A stretch of 64,000 bases of DNA from Nautilus pompilius (lineage: Eukaryota > Mollusca > Cephalopoda > Nautilida > Nautilidae): assembly GCA_018389105.1 (NCBI GenBank), contig JACATO010000317.1, forward strand, positions 4,831,501 to 4,895,500. Direction: 5' to 3'. A program made the position numbers and the translations under genes. Of this stretch, positions 49,290 to 60,369 are shown piece by piece (positions within the stretch are counted from its first letter, which is position 1; every line of letters begins with the position of its first letter). The notes under the pieces are model-generated. The model had not been told where the DNA came from, searched no databases, and saw only the letters and a program-made list of their open reading frames with translations.

Positions 49290-51310
49290 CGCGTCTTTTG
49301 TACGGCTGATTCACTTCGTGCTGTCTGAATTTCTTATCGTGTGAACTCTGAAAGATGTATAAATAAATGAACAACCAGGTAAATTATCTCGCAAAAGTAC
49401 AAACATTCACTCGGTTTCTTACCCGTAGAAGACGGACAGCAAATTCTGTGTCTGAAGGATTTCACCTTCTCAGCCTATTTTGTTGCGCATTCACAGCAGC
49501 GAAACGTCATTGGCTGAACTAGCGACGGCCGTCTATGTGCTCACTCTTGAGATAGCTCGGCGCCAATTTGATAATTCTTCATGCTGTCGCCGCTCTTCTT
49601 ACAAGTTTCGTTCAGAGATCTGTAGATGTTTGCATGCGAATGGGTTTTTAACTAAAGGTAGCAGCGGTCCTACTTCCGGGTAGTTCAGCCAGAGCCCGGA
49701 CTATGGAACGAACGTCCAGGTGACCGCCAGAATGGGCCACACGCACAGGCCTTAGTATTCTTCCATATTCAACCCTTTACACGACGGATTGGGCGGAAAC
49801 TGTCTCTAATGCTAACAGCAGATTCTCTGCAGGACTTCACTCGCACCTTTTTATAATCATAGCTTCCCCGAAACCGTGTTGTAGACAGCTTTCAGTGACA
49901 AAACGGGGTAGATTTTAATGGTTCATTGAACATCTATCTTCTATTTTTTAATATAGATGAATAGAATCGTCACCAACTGGCCAAAGTTAAATGCGAACTA
50001 TATTTCGTTAAGGAATGCTTTAAAGGTCTTGAAGTAACGTGCACACACACAGAAAGATGGCTTTTCGGTTAACCCTCTTATTGCCTGTTTATTGCATTGG
50101 TTGGTTGTCCGTTACTCCGCAGAAATAAAGGTCTAGAGATTTCTTCATAAGGACAGAAAACAGATTTACCTGTGTATAGCATTCGAATCTGTTTCCAACA
50201 CCAATCATATCTTTGCTTTAGATATTGGATTTCAATGACGCCATGCATCTTTGTATTGTTTCCGATCACGCGCGCCCAGAAGCGCCCCTATTCACGGGTA
50301 TAAAGAGTCAGTGAAGCGAGACGTTTGGAACATGTCGCTGTAAAAGTCACACAGTAAATCTTTCATCCGTGAGCAAAAAGTAAAAACGGGACCACTCCCA
50401 AATCTAGTTGCTTTTGTTTATGTTTATGTTTATCTGTACTAATCGCTTTTTTGAAAAAAAAAAAAAAAGCAAAATAGAAAAGATTATTAAAATTTTGTAG
50501 TACAACTTTTATTTAATACTGAGATGTTTTATAGCCGATCTCTAATCTCTGCATACAGGAGGAGTACGTCACAGACTGAGCCTCATTTTACCTCTTGATG
50601 CGGCTTTCTATTGTCACCGTTAATGTCGTTGAGGCTGCGCTCACCTGAAAGTTAGCTTTGTCAAACTGTATGCCATCAAGCAAAGATGTCGCCTTTAGCA
50701 GATATTTATTCAGCTTCGAAGTATTTTATTAGTAACCACAAAGCAAACAGAAATATACAATACCCTGCCATAATAATGCATTTTCTGTATTGTTACAATT
50801 ATCTTGGTTTGTTTCGGAACCGCCAACTAGAGACGAGAAAATAGAGTAAAATTCTTTGTTATACTTGGTCGAGCCACCTTTTGCAGCGCCAAGAACATCT
50901 GACTGTTTGGCATTCAATCAACGGGATTTTGGATCGTAGACTGTCCCAACTTTTCCTATATCTGTGAGAGGATATCACATCGGGGAAACAAGCATGGGTT
51001 TTCTCATTGACAATCGGGTGTTCTCAAAGTTGTTCGAGTAGATTCATACCAGGGCTCTGTGGTGCCATTTTGTTGTTGTACTGCGGTACTCATTTCGGTT
51101 CCTCATCATGCAAGGCTAAAACATTTAGCGATCCACTTACAGCTGTTTTTTTTTTTAATTAAATGATTTATTTCTTCTTATTATTATTATTGTTGTTGTT
51201 GTTATTGTCAATATTGTTGCTTAAAATACCTATAATTAATAAAGAAAGGATAACTAGCTGGAGTGTTGGCCCCTTTTCTACCGCGCATAATCATTATTAT
51301 ACATTGATAA
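49077..51310 (+). repeat. Receptor 3 upstream region, duplicated inverted at 56,957-59,193
   Basis: From TCAGGAGGTCGGCG inside the receptor (about codon 72) through 2 kb of 5' flank to CATTATTATACATTGATAA at 51,310, the sequence recurs in reverse complement at 56,957-59,193, with few differences. No gene was recognised in the flank; only short frames occur. It presumably carries the promoter of receptor 3, since it is the part the chimeric receptor at 58,979 shares. Confidence 0.93.
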
Positions 51311-51965
51311 CAGCAGGAAGACCGTCCAAGGTGAGCTAAATCTCTGCAGCCTCGATTCTCTATGGTCCAATTACATCGCTGTCGTTGCTCCGGATTCGTG
51401 ATGTTGGTTGCCTGGGAAATACTTTGCGGCCTCTTCCCGATCTCGATTTATTTGAACAATCACCTTTTTTTTTATGAAATCCAGATTTTACTTCCTTTAA
51501 TATTTCTGATATAAATCTCTCGTATTCGTTCTGGACATTTTCGAATACCGTCAGGTGACATAGTAGTAAAATAGCGCAGAATTTGGTTATTAATTATACG
51601 AAAGCTAGAGACGACAGCCGGCGTCCGTGCCACACACGTGATCCTGGTTTAACTGTCAGTGTTGTTTTGAGAAACCCTGGTTCGGTTTTTATTGAAGTTT
51701 TCATATGGACAATAACTGTTACCGACACTTTACATAAATTCGAGTTGATCTGTCCATTTTCAACATTTATACATATGCACAGAAAACGTGGGAATCAACA
51801 AAAATTGTAGGTAATATTTTACTGCAATAATTACACAATATTACAAAGGGCAAAACAGAAAACCAACAGCAGACTGCGGACACACTGCCTACACTATCTG
51901 TCTACCAGCAAAAACAAAATAGTTTTCATATTTATTCTAAACATTATTTATTTACTTATTTATTT
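51311..51965. other. Unique spacer between inverted copies
   Basis: Not shared with the other arms. Contains a short frame at 51,583-51,810 with no recognisable domain. Confidence 0.5.
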
Positions 51966-52006
51966 ATTCAGACAGCACGAAGTGAACCAGCCGTACAAAA
52001 GACGCG

Positions 52007-52951
52007 ATGAGCCCATACGAAGCGGGTGATGCTAAGGTTTAATATCAATATCATATTTTGTGGAAGTATATTAGCACCGGTGATTCTCACAGTTGGCACG
52101 GTGGGTAACCCTTATCGTCCTGGTGATGAGCCGAACGAAGATGAAGCGACATCGGGTAGCCTCTACTTGATACCTCTGGCCATCAGTGAGACGGTTTATC
52201 TTTACGCCGACCTCTGACAAATTTACTAGGAATGTTTGCAATATGGACAGACACAACAACATTCACTTGTAAGGCATTAAGATGGTGTTTGAACGTTTCA
52301 AAAAGCCATTTTTCCTGGCTGCTGGTGTTCATCACGATGAACAGACTCCTGTCTATTGTGTTTCCTTCTCTGTTGAATTCCCGGTCAAGGTCTCCTGCAG
52401 TGACGCTGTTTGTCCTCCTGCTCTTAACCGTCGTCTACCACATCCACTGGCTCTTCGGCTACGAGGTAACTTCCTTTGTCAACAGCAAGAACACGACGGA
52501 GTGGCGTTGTACCATTGTGAAGAAAAAAACTTATGCGATGTATGTACTTCAGCTGCTGCCCATGATCGACTTTTTTGCCTTCTCCTTTGTTCCCATCCTT
52601 GTCTTGATGATCGCCACGGCGGTCATTTTTTGTAAAAGGAAAACAGGGACGACAAATATGGCCGAAGCCGAAACGATGGAAAACGTAAAATTGATCGTCA
52701 CGCTAAACGTCGCATTCCTCGTTATGAAGTCACCAATAACTGCCTACAAATTTCTTTCCATTTATATGAGTAAACCCTCTTATAACGAAAATAGCATAAG
52801 CTACCTTAACAGGATCATTGCGAGAGATGTTTTGCGCACTTTCATGTACATTGGTTGTTCTATTAACTTTTTCGTGTACCTGATCCTCGCTCCAATTTTC
52901 AGAAAAGAATTCCTTGCTACTTTGATGCAGTTCACTCTAAAAAGAAAGTAA
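52007..52951 (+). pseudogene. Class A GPCR 3, right copy (frame broken in TM1-TM2)
   Basis: Second copy of the receptor at 48,341-49,289, in head-to-head orientation. The ATG at 52,007 is followed within five codons by the first of several small indels (GCGGGTG for GCGGTG, extra bases near 52,040-52,070, AACCCTT for AACCTTCTT at about 52,110, TAGCCTCT for TAGCCATCT at about 52,160, CCTCTGAC for CCTCCTGAC at about 52,215). From 52,232 the frame is open to the stop at 52,949-52,951, giving TM3 to the C-terminus: MNRL at the TM3 end, Pro in TM5, NFFVYL in TM7 and a basic tail. An AATAAA follows at 52,952, two bases into the 3' side. It lacks one codon present in the left copy. Confidence 0.88.
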
Positions 52952-54560
52952 ATAAATATTTCCGGGCCTTAATTTCCTAACTATACCTGCTGGGAGGGTA
53001 GATTACTCCTTAGTTTGTAAATATCTGGTTTGAGAAATCCGGCAATTACTCTACGCCATACAGGCTTTGAAACAGAGCCGTCAGCAGGCTAAAAGGTGAA
53101 AGCCGGAAGACGCTTTCTTCTGATAATAAACAACCGAGACGGCAAGCAATCCGACGACATTAGCTCCAGCCGATTGTGTTCGTCCTTCACCAAGGGAATT
53201 AGATGTAACGAAAAAAGAAAAATAGAAATTTCAAGAATCTTCTAACTCACGAATTGAGCAAAAGCTAGCATTTAAAGACAAGCAGTTCCCAAAGTGTTCA
53301 GGCCATCTTGAAAAGATAGGCGTTTTTGCAGTACTCGTCGTCAATTTTTCATCATTTTCAAGGTGTAACTTTTCTTATGCTAGGACAAGGTGCCTGGGCA
53401 TTTGCATTTTGGAAACGGTCTTCCTGAGATCCACCTATATCTGGTGCCTTGGCATGAAGAACGAAGACATTCTGCCGACCTCAGATTTGAAATTGATCCC
53501 GACTATTGCAGCACCCTTTAGGTGGAGAGTAACGATGACTTCGCTGTAGCTATACAAGGTGAACTTTTTTAGGGATCTCAAAGTTTGACGGCAATGTAGC
53601 TAAGGGAGAGAATAAATAACAATGTATCGGAAAGTCGCGCGCTTACAGTTTCCTCAGACCTACTGTTAACTGTATCTTGTGGTTCGCGGAATTGAAGGAA
53701 GGTTTAGAGCGCATCACATCAAGAATCCACTGTCCGACACCTATTTTAGGAAGGAAGCGAGTTCAGTGATGGATATAAAATCTCTTACAGACGAGGGGAC
53801 GGCCCAGAAATGTCTCTTCAAGAAACTGTCGGAATCGCTTCTCTCTGAGGACCACGCGACGATTGAAGATCCCCCGTGCACTCGATAATGATATTTTGTC
53901 GGTTTAGAAAGTAGGTTTGTTGGTGTTTGAAACATTAACAGGATTGCAAATGTAACGTTTTCTTAAGTTAAGAGATTTGTGGACCTGATCTGATTTTTGG
54001 GCGAGTGAACCTTTAAAGCTAAAAGATTCCTGCCTTCTGTTATACACCAGTTGCACCCGGATTATGGTGATTAAAGAAAACCAATTAATTACTTAGTTTG
54101 TATTTGAATGGTTTTTTCGCAAAACTCCTTGACTTTATCGAAGAGTTTTGGTAACCAGTGCAAATGAACACTAAGTTTATATCCTCCAGTCGGTCAAGTC
54201 GCTACACTGATTCCACTATACTACTACTCCCTTCCCGATCATCTTAGGTCTTGTTTGTGTTGATATAACTGCGGAAGTTCGCTCCACTCTGATATCCGGG
54301 CGCAGAAGAAACTGCACGTGTCCCTTTTATTGTTAGCACGTGTACGGTCCGTCCGGCTGGAGTTGCTTCTCTGCCGACGACACCGGTTAACATGTCCGTT
54401 GTCTTTGACTTGTTAGCCTGTCCGTCTATGTAACAAAGTGTGGCAATGTTTATCTGCTTAAATACCATTAACAAATCGGATATGTACACGTTCTGCTTAG
54501 CCGGATCGCACCTCGCTGTCTGCAGTAAACAATCGTCGGTTAGCACAATACAAAACGTGC

Positions 54561-55030
54561 ACCATCTCTGTTGATGCCGAATAAAATATCTATTCTGGGC
54601 GGGACTCGTTTGGCTGTCTGTCTGTAAGGAGGCGGCGAGAGAGCCGTTCTTCGTCCACCTCTGTTGATGCCGAATAAAATATCTATTCTTGGCGGCACTC
54701 GTTTGGCTGTCTGTCTGTAAGGAGGCGGCGAGAGAGCCGTTCTTCGTCCACCTCTGTTGATGCCGAATAAAATATCTATTCTGAGCGGCACTCGTTTGGC
54801 TGTCTGTCTGTAAGGAGGCGGCGAGAGAGCCGTTCTTCGTCCACCTCTGTTGATGCCGAATAAAATATCTATTCTGGGCGGGACTCGTTTGGTTGTCTGT
54901 CTGTAAGGAGGCGGCGAGAGAGCCGTTCTTCGTCCACCTCTGTTGATGCCGAATAAAATATCTATTCTGAGCGGGACTCGTTTGGTTGTCTGTCTGTAAG
55001 GAGGCGGCGAGAGAGCCGTTCTTCGTCCCC
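54561..55030 (-). repeat. 93-bp minisatellite, 5 copies (right arm)
   Basis: Reverse complement of the array at 46,139-46,696, with five complete copies instead of six (GAGCCGTTCTTCGTCC near 54,641, 54,734, 54,828, 54,921 and 55,013). Confidence 0.95.
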
Positions 55031-56196
55031 AGGGGCAGGACTGCTAACAGAGAAATGTCAGGAAGCTGGCAGTTAGGCTCACCTACTAAGAGTTTTACGA
55101 ATAAAACTGAATTAAATAAACAACAAGAATTTAAGATAATCTAAACTTGAAGATGATGAGATATTTCTTATTAGTCTTTTTCGAGTGAAAACTTTAGTTT
55201 GGGCCGCTATTCAGACGAGATCGCGCTCCCTGTTTTATCCTTTATTTTTTAAGACAACGATTTCGGAACTTTTATCTTTCCTAAACAAGAATATTTTAAA
55301 CCTGAATGTATAGCGGGGATCTGAAAAAAGTTGTTTACTTCATTTTCCTGTTCCTTCAAACGATCGAATTTTCACTGTTTCTGGCTCTAAGTTGTGTAAT
55401 TAAAAAAAAAAAAAACAACAAACAACCTATATATTTCTGGCAGGGAAAGGGTGTATTTCCTTACGTACCGTATTTCAATAAGAGACCTAGAATTACCTAC
55501 TTAACATATTTCGCTTGTTTTGCCGCGTGGCCCTGAATAATGAGATGCTCTGGCCACTGGTCAGGGTTACATGACACAAGAGGTTTGGGGGCTTATGTGG
55601 CTATGATGCCAGAACGAGGTCTACCCGCATCAGCTTAAATCCCTGGACAAGGCAGATAATACGATCAAATCAGCGTCAGCGTCAGCCGGGTGACCATAAT
55701 TACCTGTCCCGACGGTAACCGTTTCACTCTTCAGTGGAAGGGGCGCTGTATCTATCGACAGACGAGAAAACCTGACCTGCTTCAGCTTGCACGCGGCTCG
55801 TTTTCGGTTGCTTACTTTTAGAAATTCCCATATACACGATTCCTGGAAATCTCTCGGTGTGGAATAATCCGTGGCGGGGTTCCGGACTCGTCCCGTACGT
55901 TTTAGTGCAGTGTCCAGGCTGGAAGAATGACTTTCTAAAACAAAAACGGTGCCACCGAATCTAGGATAGAGGAGATGAGCAGAGAGTCTGCCTCCCTACC
56001 CGCCATCTTCGGAAACTAAAGGCGACCAACAACAGACGGAGTTCATTAAATGTGGATGACTGATTTATTCAATTTCTTATTCCAACAACAACACATCAAC
56101 CGAATTAACGTCAACACCAGGCGATTCATCTCTGTCGTGATCCGTTGTTTTATTTTTTGTTTCAATCTTAAAAATGCCTCCAGCAGTAGATTAAAA

Positions 56197-56956
56197 ATAT
56201 TAATTTTGTTTTTTACAACCTCCGTTGTAATCGAAATTAACTCGTAATGGTTTGAAAGTAATTTCAACTTTGTAGTCGAAAGGAAGATATTAGATTTGTG
56301 GACAAATGGTTTATACAAAATCATTGCCAAACAAAACATCAACAGATATTTTAACGATGGCCTTAAACAAAGCGCAGAATTAAATCCAAAGAAATAAACT
56401 TACGTGAATAAATTATGGGAAGAATTCCGAACATCACTGTACAAAGCTGCTGTCAGTGTTTTCAATGTAATGCTGTCGATTGGTTAAACGAGACGGACAG
56501 CGAACCAGACGTTGAAAGCTTCGTTATGTCCAGAGATCTAAAATACTTAAGTAAATAATCATGCATCCTCTGTTCAAGTTTAAAATCCGAAAACTTCTGT
56601 TAGATTCTAAAATTGTAGAACCTTTATTGAAGTTCAAAATCCTGGAACATTTGCTCAAGTTTAAAGTTTTTAAATGAAATCTTGAAAATCTGCAAATCAT
56701 AAAATATTTGTAAGGTTAAAAATATTAAAACATGTACAAGCAGTTAACGTTCGCAGTAGGACGGTAGAAGTGGTTTGCCACGAAAGACCCAGTAAATTGC
56801 AATTACACAAACTTGCTACTTGTTTATGCGATTGCATATAAAGTAAAAGAAATCTACAAAGAGCCACTGCTGTTCAATGAATAAACGACCGAGGAATGTT
56901 GTACCGGTTCAACTTGGCGCATTTCTAACTCCCTTTGACTGAGTTTGATGACCTAT
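56197..56956. other. Unique segment between the two right-hand duplicated blocks
   Basis: AT-rich. Weakly repeated motif CAAGTTTAAAATCC / GAAGTTCAAAATCC between 56,570 and 56,690. No gene. Confidence 0.45.
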
Positions 56957-59193
56957 TATCAATGTATAATAATGATTATGCATGGTAGAAAAGGGGCCAA
57001 CACTCCAGCTAGTTATCCTTTCTTTATTAATTATAGGTATTTCAAGCAACAATATTGACAACAACAACAACAACAACAAGAAGAATAAGAAATAAATCAT
57101 TTAATTTAAAAAAAAAAACAGCTGTAAGTGGATCGCTAAATGTTTTAGCCTTGCATGATGAGGACTCGAAATGAGTACCGCAGTACAACAACAACAATGG
57201 CACCACAGAGCCCTGGTATGAATCTACTCGAACAACTTTGAGAACACCCGGATTGTCAATGAGAAAACCCATGCTTGTTTCCCCGATGTGATATCACTCT
57301 CACAGATATAGGAAATGTTGGGGCAGTCTACGATCCAAAATCCCGTTGATTGAATGCCAAACAGGTCAGATGTTCTTGGTGCCGCAAAAGGTGGCTCGAC
57401 CAAGTAATAACAAAGAATTTTACTCTATTTCTCGTCTCTAGTTGGCGGTTTCCGAAACAAACCAAGATATTGTAACAATACAGAAATGCATTATTATGGC
57501 AGGGTATTGTATATTTCTGTTTGCTTGTGGTTACTAATAAAATACTTCGAAGCTGAATAAATATCTGCTAAAGGCGACATCTTTTGCTTGATGGCATACA
57601 GTTTGACAAAGCTAACTTTCAGGTGAGCGCAGCCTCAACGACATTAACGGTGATAATTAGAAAGCCGCATCAAGAGGTAAAATGAGGCTCAGTCTCTGAC
57701 GTACTCCTCCTGTATGCAGAGATTAGAGATCGGCTATAAAACATCTCAGTATTAACATAAAAGTTGTACTACAAGAATTTTATAATCTTTTCTATTTTGC
57801 TTTTTTTTTTTTTTTCAAAAAGCGATTAGTACAGATAAACATAAACATAAACAAAGCAACTAGATTTGGGGAGTGTCCCCGTTTTACTTTTTGCTCACGG
57901 ATGAAAGATTTAACTGTGTGACTTTTACAGCGACATGTTCCAAACGTCTCGCTTCACTGACTCTTTATACCCGTGAATAGGGGCGCTTCTGGGCGCGCGT
58001 GATCGGAACAATACAAAGATGCATGGCGTCATTGAATCCAATATCTAAAGCAAAGATATGATTGGTGTTGGAAACAGATTCGAATGCTATACACAGGTAA
58101 ATCTGTTTTCTGTCCTTATAAAGAAATCTCTAGACCTTTATTTCTGCGGAGTAACGGACAATCAACCAATGCAATAAACAGGCAATAAGAGGGTTAACCG
58201 AAAAGCCATCTTTCTGTGTGTGTGCACGTTACTTCAAGACCTTTAAAGCATTTCTTGACGAAATATAGTTCGCATTTAACTTTGGCCAGTTGGTGACGAT
58301 TCTATTCATCTATATTAAAAAATAGAAGATAGATGTTCAATGAACCATTAAAATCTACCCCGTTATTGTCACTGAAAGCTGTCTACACGGTTTTCGGGAG
58401 AGCTATGATATAAAAAAGGTGCGAGTGAAGTCCTGCAGAGAATCTGCTGTTAGCATTAGAGACAGTTTCCGCCCAATCCGTCGTTAAAGGGTTGAATATG
58501 GAAGAATACTAAGGCCTGTGCGTGTGGCCCATTCTGGCGGTCACCTGGACGTTCGTTCCATAGTCCGGGCTCTGGCTGAACTACCCGGAAGTAGGACCGC
58601 TGCTACCTTTAGTTAAAAACCCATTCGCATGCAAACATCTACAGATCTCTGAACGAAACTTGTTAAGAAGGCGGCGACAGCATGAAGAATTATCAAATTG
58701 GCGCCGAGCTATCTCAAGAGTGAGCAGCCATAGACGGCCGTCGCTAGTTCCAGCCAATGACGTTTCGCTGCTGTGAATGCGCAACATAAATAGGCTGAGA
58801 AGGTGAAATCCTTCAGACACAGAATTTGCCGTCCGTCTTCTACGGGTAAGAAACGCGAGTGAATGTTTGTACTTTTGCGATAATTTACCTGGTTGTTCAT
58901 TTATTTATACATCTTATCAGAGTTCACACGATAAGAAATTCAGACAGCACGAAGTGAATCAGCCGTACAAAAGACGCGATGAGCCTATACGAAGCGGTGA
59001 TGCTAAGATATAATATCATATCATATTTGTGGAAGTATTTAGCACCGGTGATTCTCACAGTTGGCACGGTGGGTAACCTTCTTATCGTCCTGGTGATGAG
59101 CCGAACGAAGATGAAGCGACATCGGGTAGCCATCTACTTGATACCTCTGGCCATCAGTGAGACGGTTTATCTTTACGCCGACCTCCTGACAAA
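56957..59193 (-). repeat. Inverted copy of the receptor 3 upstream region and first ~72 codons
   Basis: Reverse complement of 49,077-51,310. It ends inside the coding sequence at about 59,193, after GACCTCCTGACAAA, where the downstream sequence switches to a different receptor. Confidence 0.93.
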
Positions 59194-59940
59194 CACGCTG
59201 CTAGTATTCAATATTTTTTTAAACCGAACGAAGATAACCTGTAAGTTATATATGTGGAGCATTTGCATTTCCAAGAGTTACTTTTGCTGGCTTCCAACCA
59301 TCATCTCACTTGAAGAAATATTTAATGTTTTTTCTGTTCCACCCTGACGAAATGCGCATCAAAGAGGTTCCCTGCTCTCAAGGTAATTGCGCCCCTGGCT
59401 CTCATTGTTGCTTTCCACAGTCATTTTCTCTACGGAAGCAGTCTGAATTTCTACGTCGATAGCCGTAACTTCACTCACTGGTCGTGCGGATTTGTACCCA
59501 ATGAAGCCTACCAGAATTTCCTGCTGAATTCCTGGACCTTCATTGATTCGTGCATCTCCTCCTTTCTCCCCTTCTTCATCCTGCTGATCGCTAGTGGCGT
59601 TATCTTTTGGAAAAGGAAAATATTCAATGCAAAAGGGAACATGGCGAATGCAAGACTGTTTATTACACTGAATGTTGCGTTCTTCCTCACTAAGATGCCC
59701 GTTCGCTTTTTCTTAATTAACTACAAAGGTGAAAAGATTTCGTACCAACGAGATCCTCTCGGTTTCTACAACGAAAAATTGATTTCCACTGCCTTGTACA
59801 TGCTGGTATACTTAGGTTGTTCTATCAACTTTATCCTTTACCTGATCAGCACTCCGCTGATCAGAAAGGAATTTTTTTGTATTTTTTCTAAAACCAAATA
59901 TAATCAGCGTTCAATCGCATCATCAGCAGTGTCTAACTAA
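58979..59940 (+). pseudogene. Chimeric class A GPCR (N-terminus from receptor 3), one frame break
   Basis: Codons 1-72 (MSLYEAVMLR to DLLTN, covering TM1 and TM2 with LAISE) are the same as receptor 3 apart from one residue (Tyr11 for Phe). From codon 73 the sequence is a distinct receptor body: FLNRTKITCKL before and at TM3, SLEEIF at the TM3 end (DRY Asp-Arg replaced by Glu-Glu), FLYG after TM4, NFT glycosylation site, LPFFILL in TM5, LTKMP in TM6 and NFILYL in TM7, ending at 59,938-59,940. The frame breaks at a run of six T (about 59,327-59,333), giving a stop at 59,345; the next frame is then open to the end. A one-base correction in that run would join the halves, so it may be a consensus error. 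The 2-kb upstream region is also that of receptor 3. Confidence 0.87.
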
Positions 59941-60369
59941 TTTCGATTTTAAAATTGCCATCACTCTTAATTGGTAACAATGCACAAATGTATAAGTGTA
60001 TATCATAGGAAGTACTTCATGAATTTATGCATCGATGACATTTACATGTTAAAAACGTTTTCCTAAAAAGAAAAGGAGATTACAATTGTTTGTTTTCAAA
60101 TTTTAGTGAAGCCTCGGTTCAGCGTGATGACTGCTGGATTCATCGGATTATCGGATTAGAGTCAATGGTCCACGCCCATGTCGGGTGAATAGAAATATAT
60201 TCTCACTACCAATAAGCAAGGCCACAAACATTAGCCGATGGTATACAAAAAAAAAGAAAGCAAGATCTTATAGTCACGCACAGTCAAGTTCGAGAATTTT
60301 TTCGACTGATAATTCTTTGTTTAGTGCAAAAAATACACTGTACGCGGCGCTTGAGAGATCTGACTAAAG
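59941..60369. other. Intergenic, 5' side of receptor 4
   Basis: No gene. Probably contains the promoter of the receptor starting at 60,370; no clear core element seen. Confidence 0.4.

Larger units (their letters stand above)
44975..49335 (+). repeat. Left arm of a 4.3-kb inverted duplication carrying a GPCR
   Basis: Reverse complement is found at 51,966-56,196, leaving a 2.63-kb spacer. Outer homology begins at AATCTACTGCTGGAGGC and inner homology ends in the receptor 5' side at GTGCTGTCTGAAT. The arm contains receptor 3, its downstream DNA, and the 93-bp minisatellite (6 copies here, 5 in the partner). Identity is very high; differences are mostly one-base length changes. The left copy has an extra codon at about 48,910. 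Confidence 0.95.
51966..56196 (-). repeat. Right arm of the 4.3-kb inverted duplication
   Basis: Reverse complement of 44,975-49,335. The inner boundary is ATTCAGACAGCACGAAGTGAA, preceded by a TTTATTTA run unlike the other copies. The outer boundary is CCAGCAGTAGATT. The first 200 bases, over the receptor 5' end, hold at least five small indels relative to the two other copies of that segment, a much higher density than the rest of the arm. Confidence 0.95.

Noticed and set aside
56570-56690. AAGTTTAAAATCC-type repeat
   Set aside because: Only two or three weakly similar copies in AT-rich DNA; not distinguishable from chance by eye.
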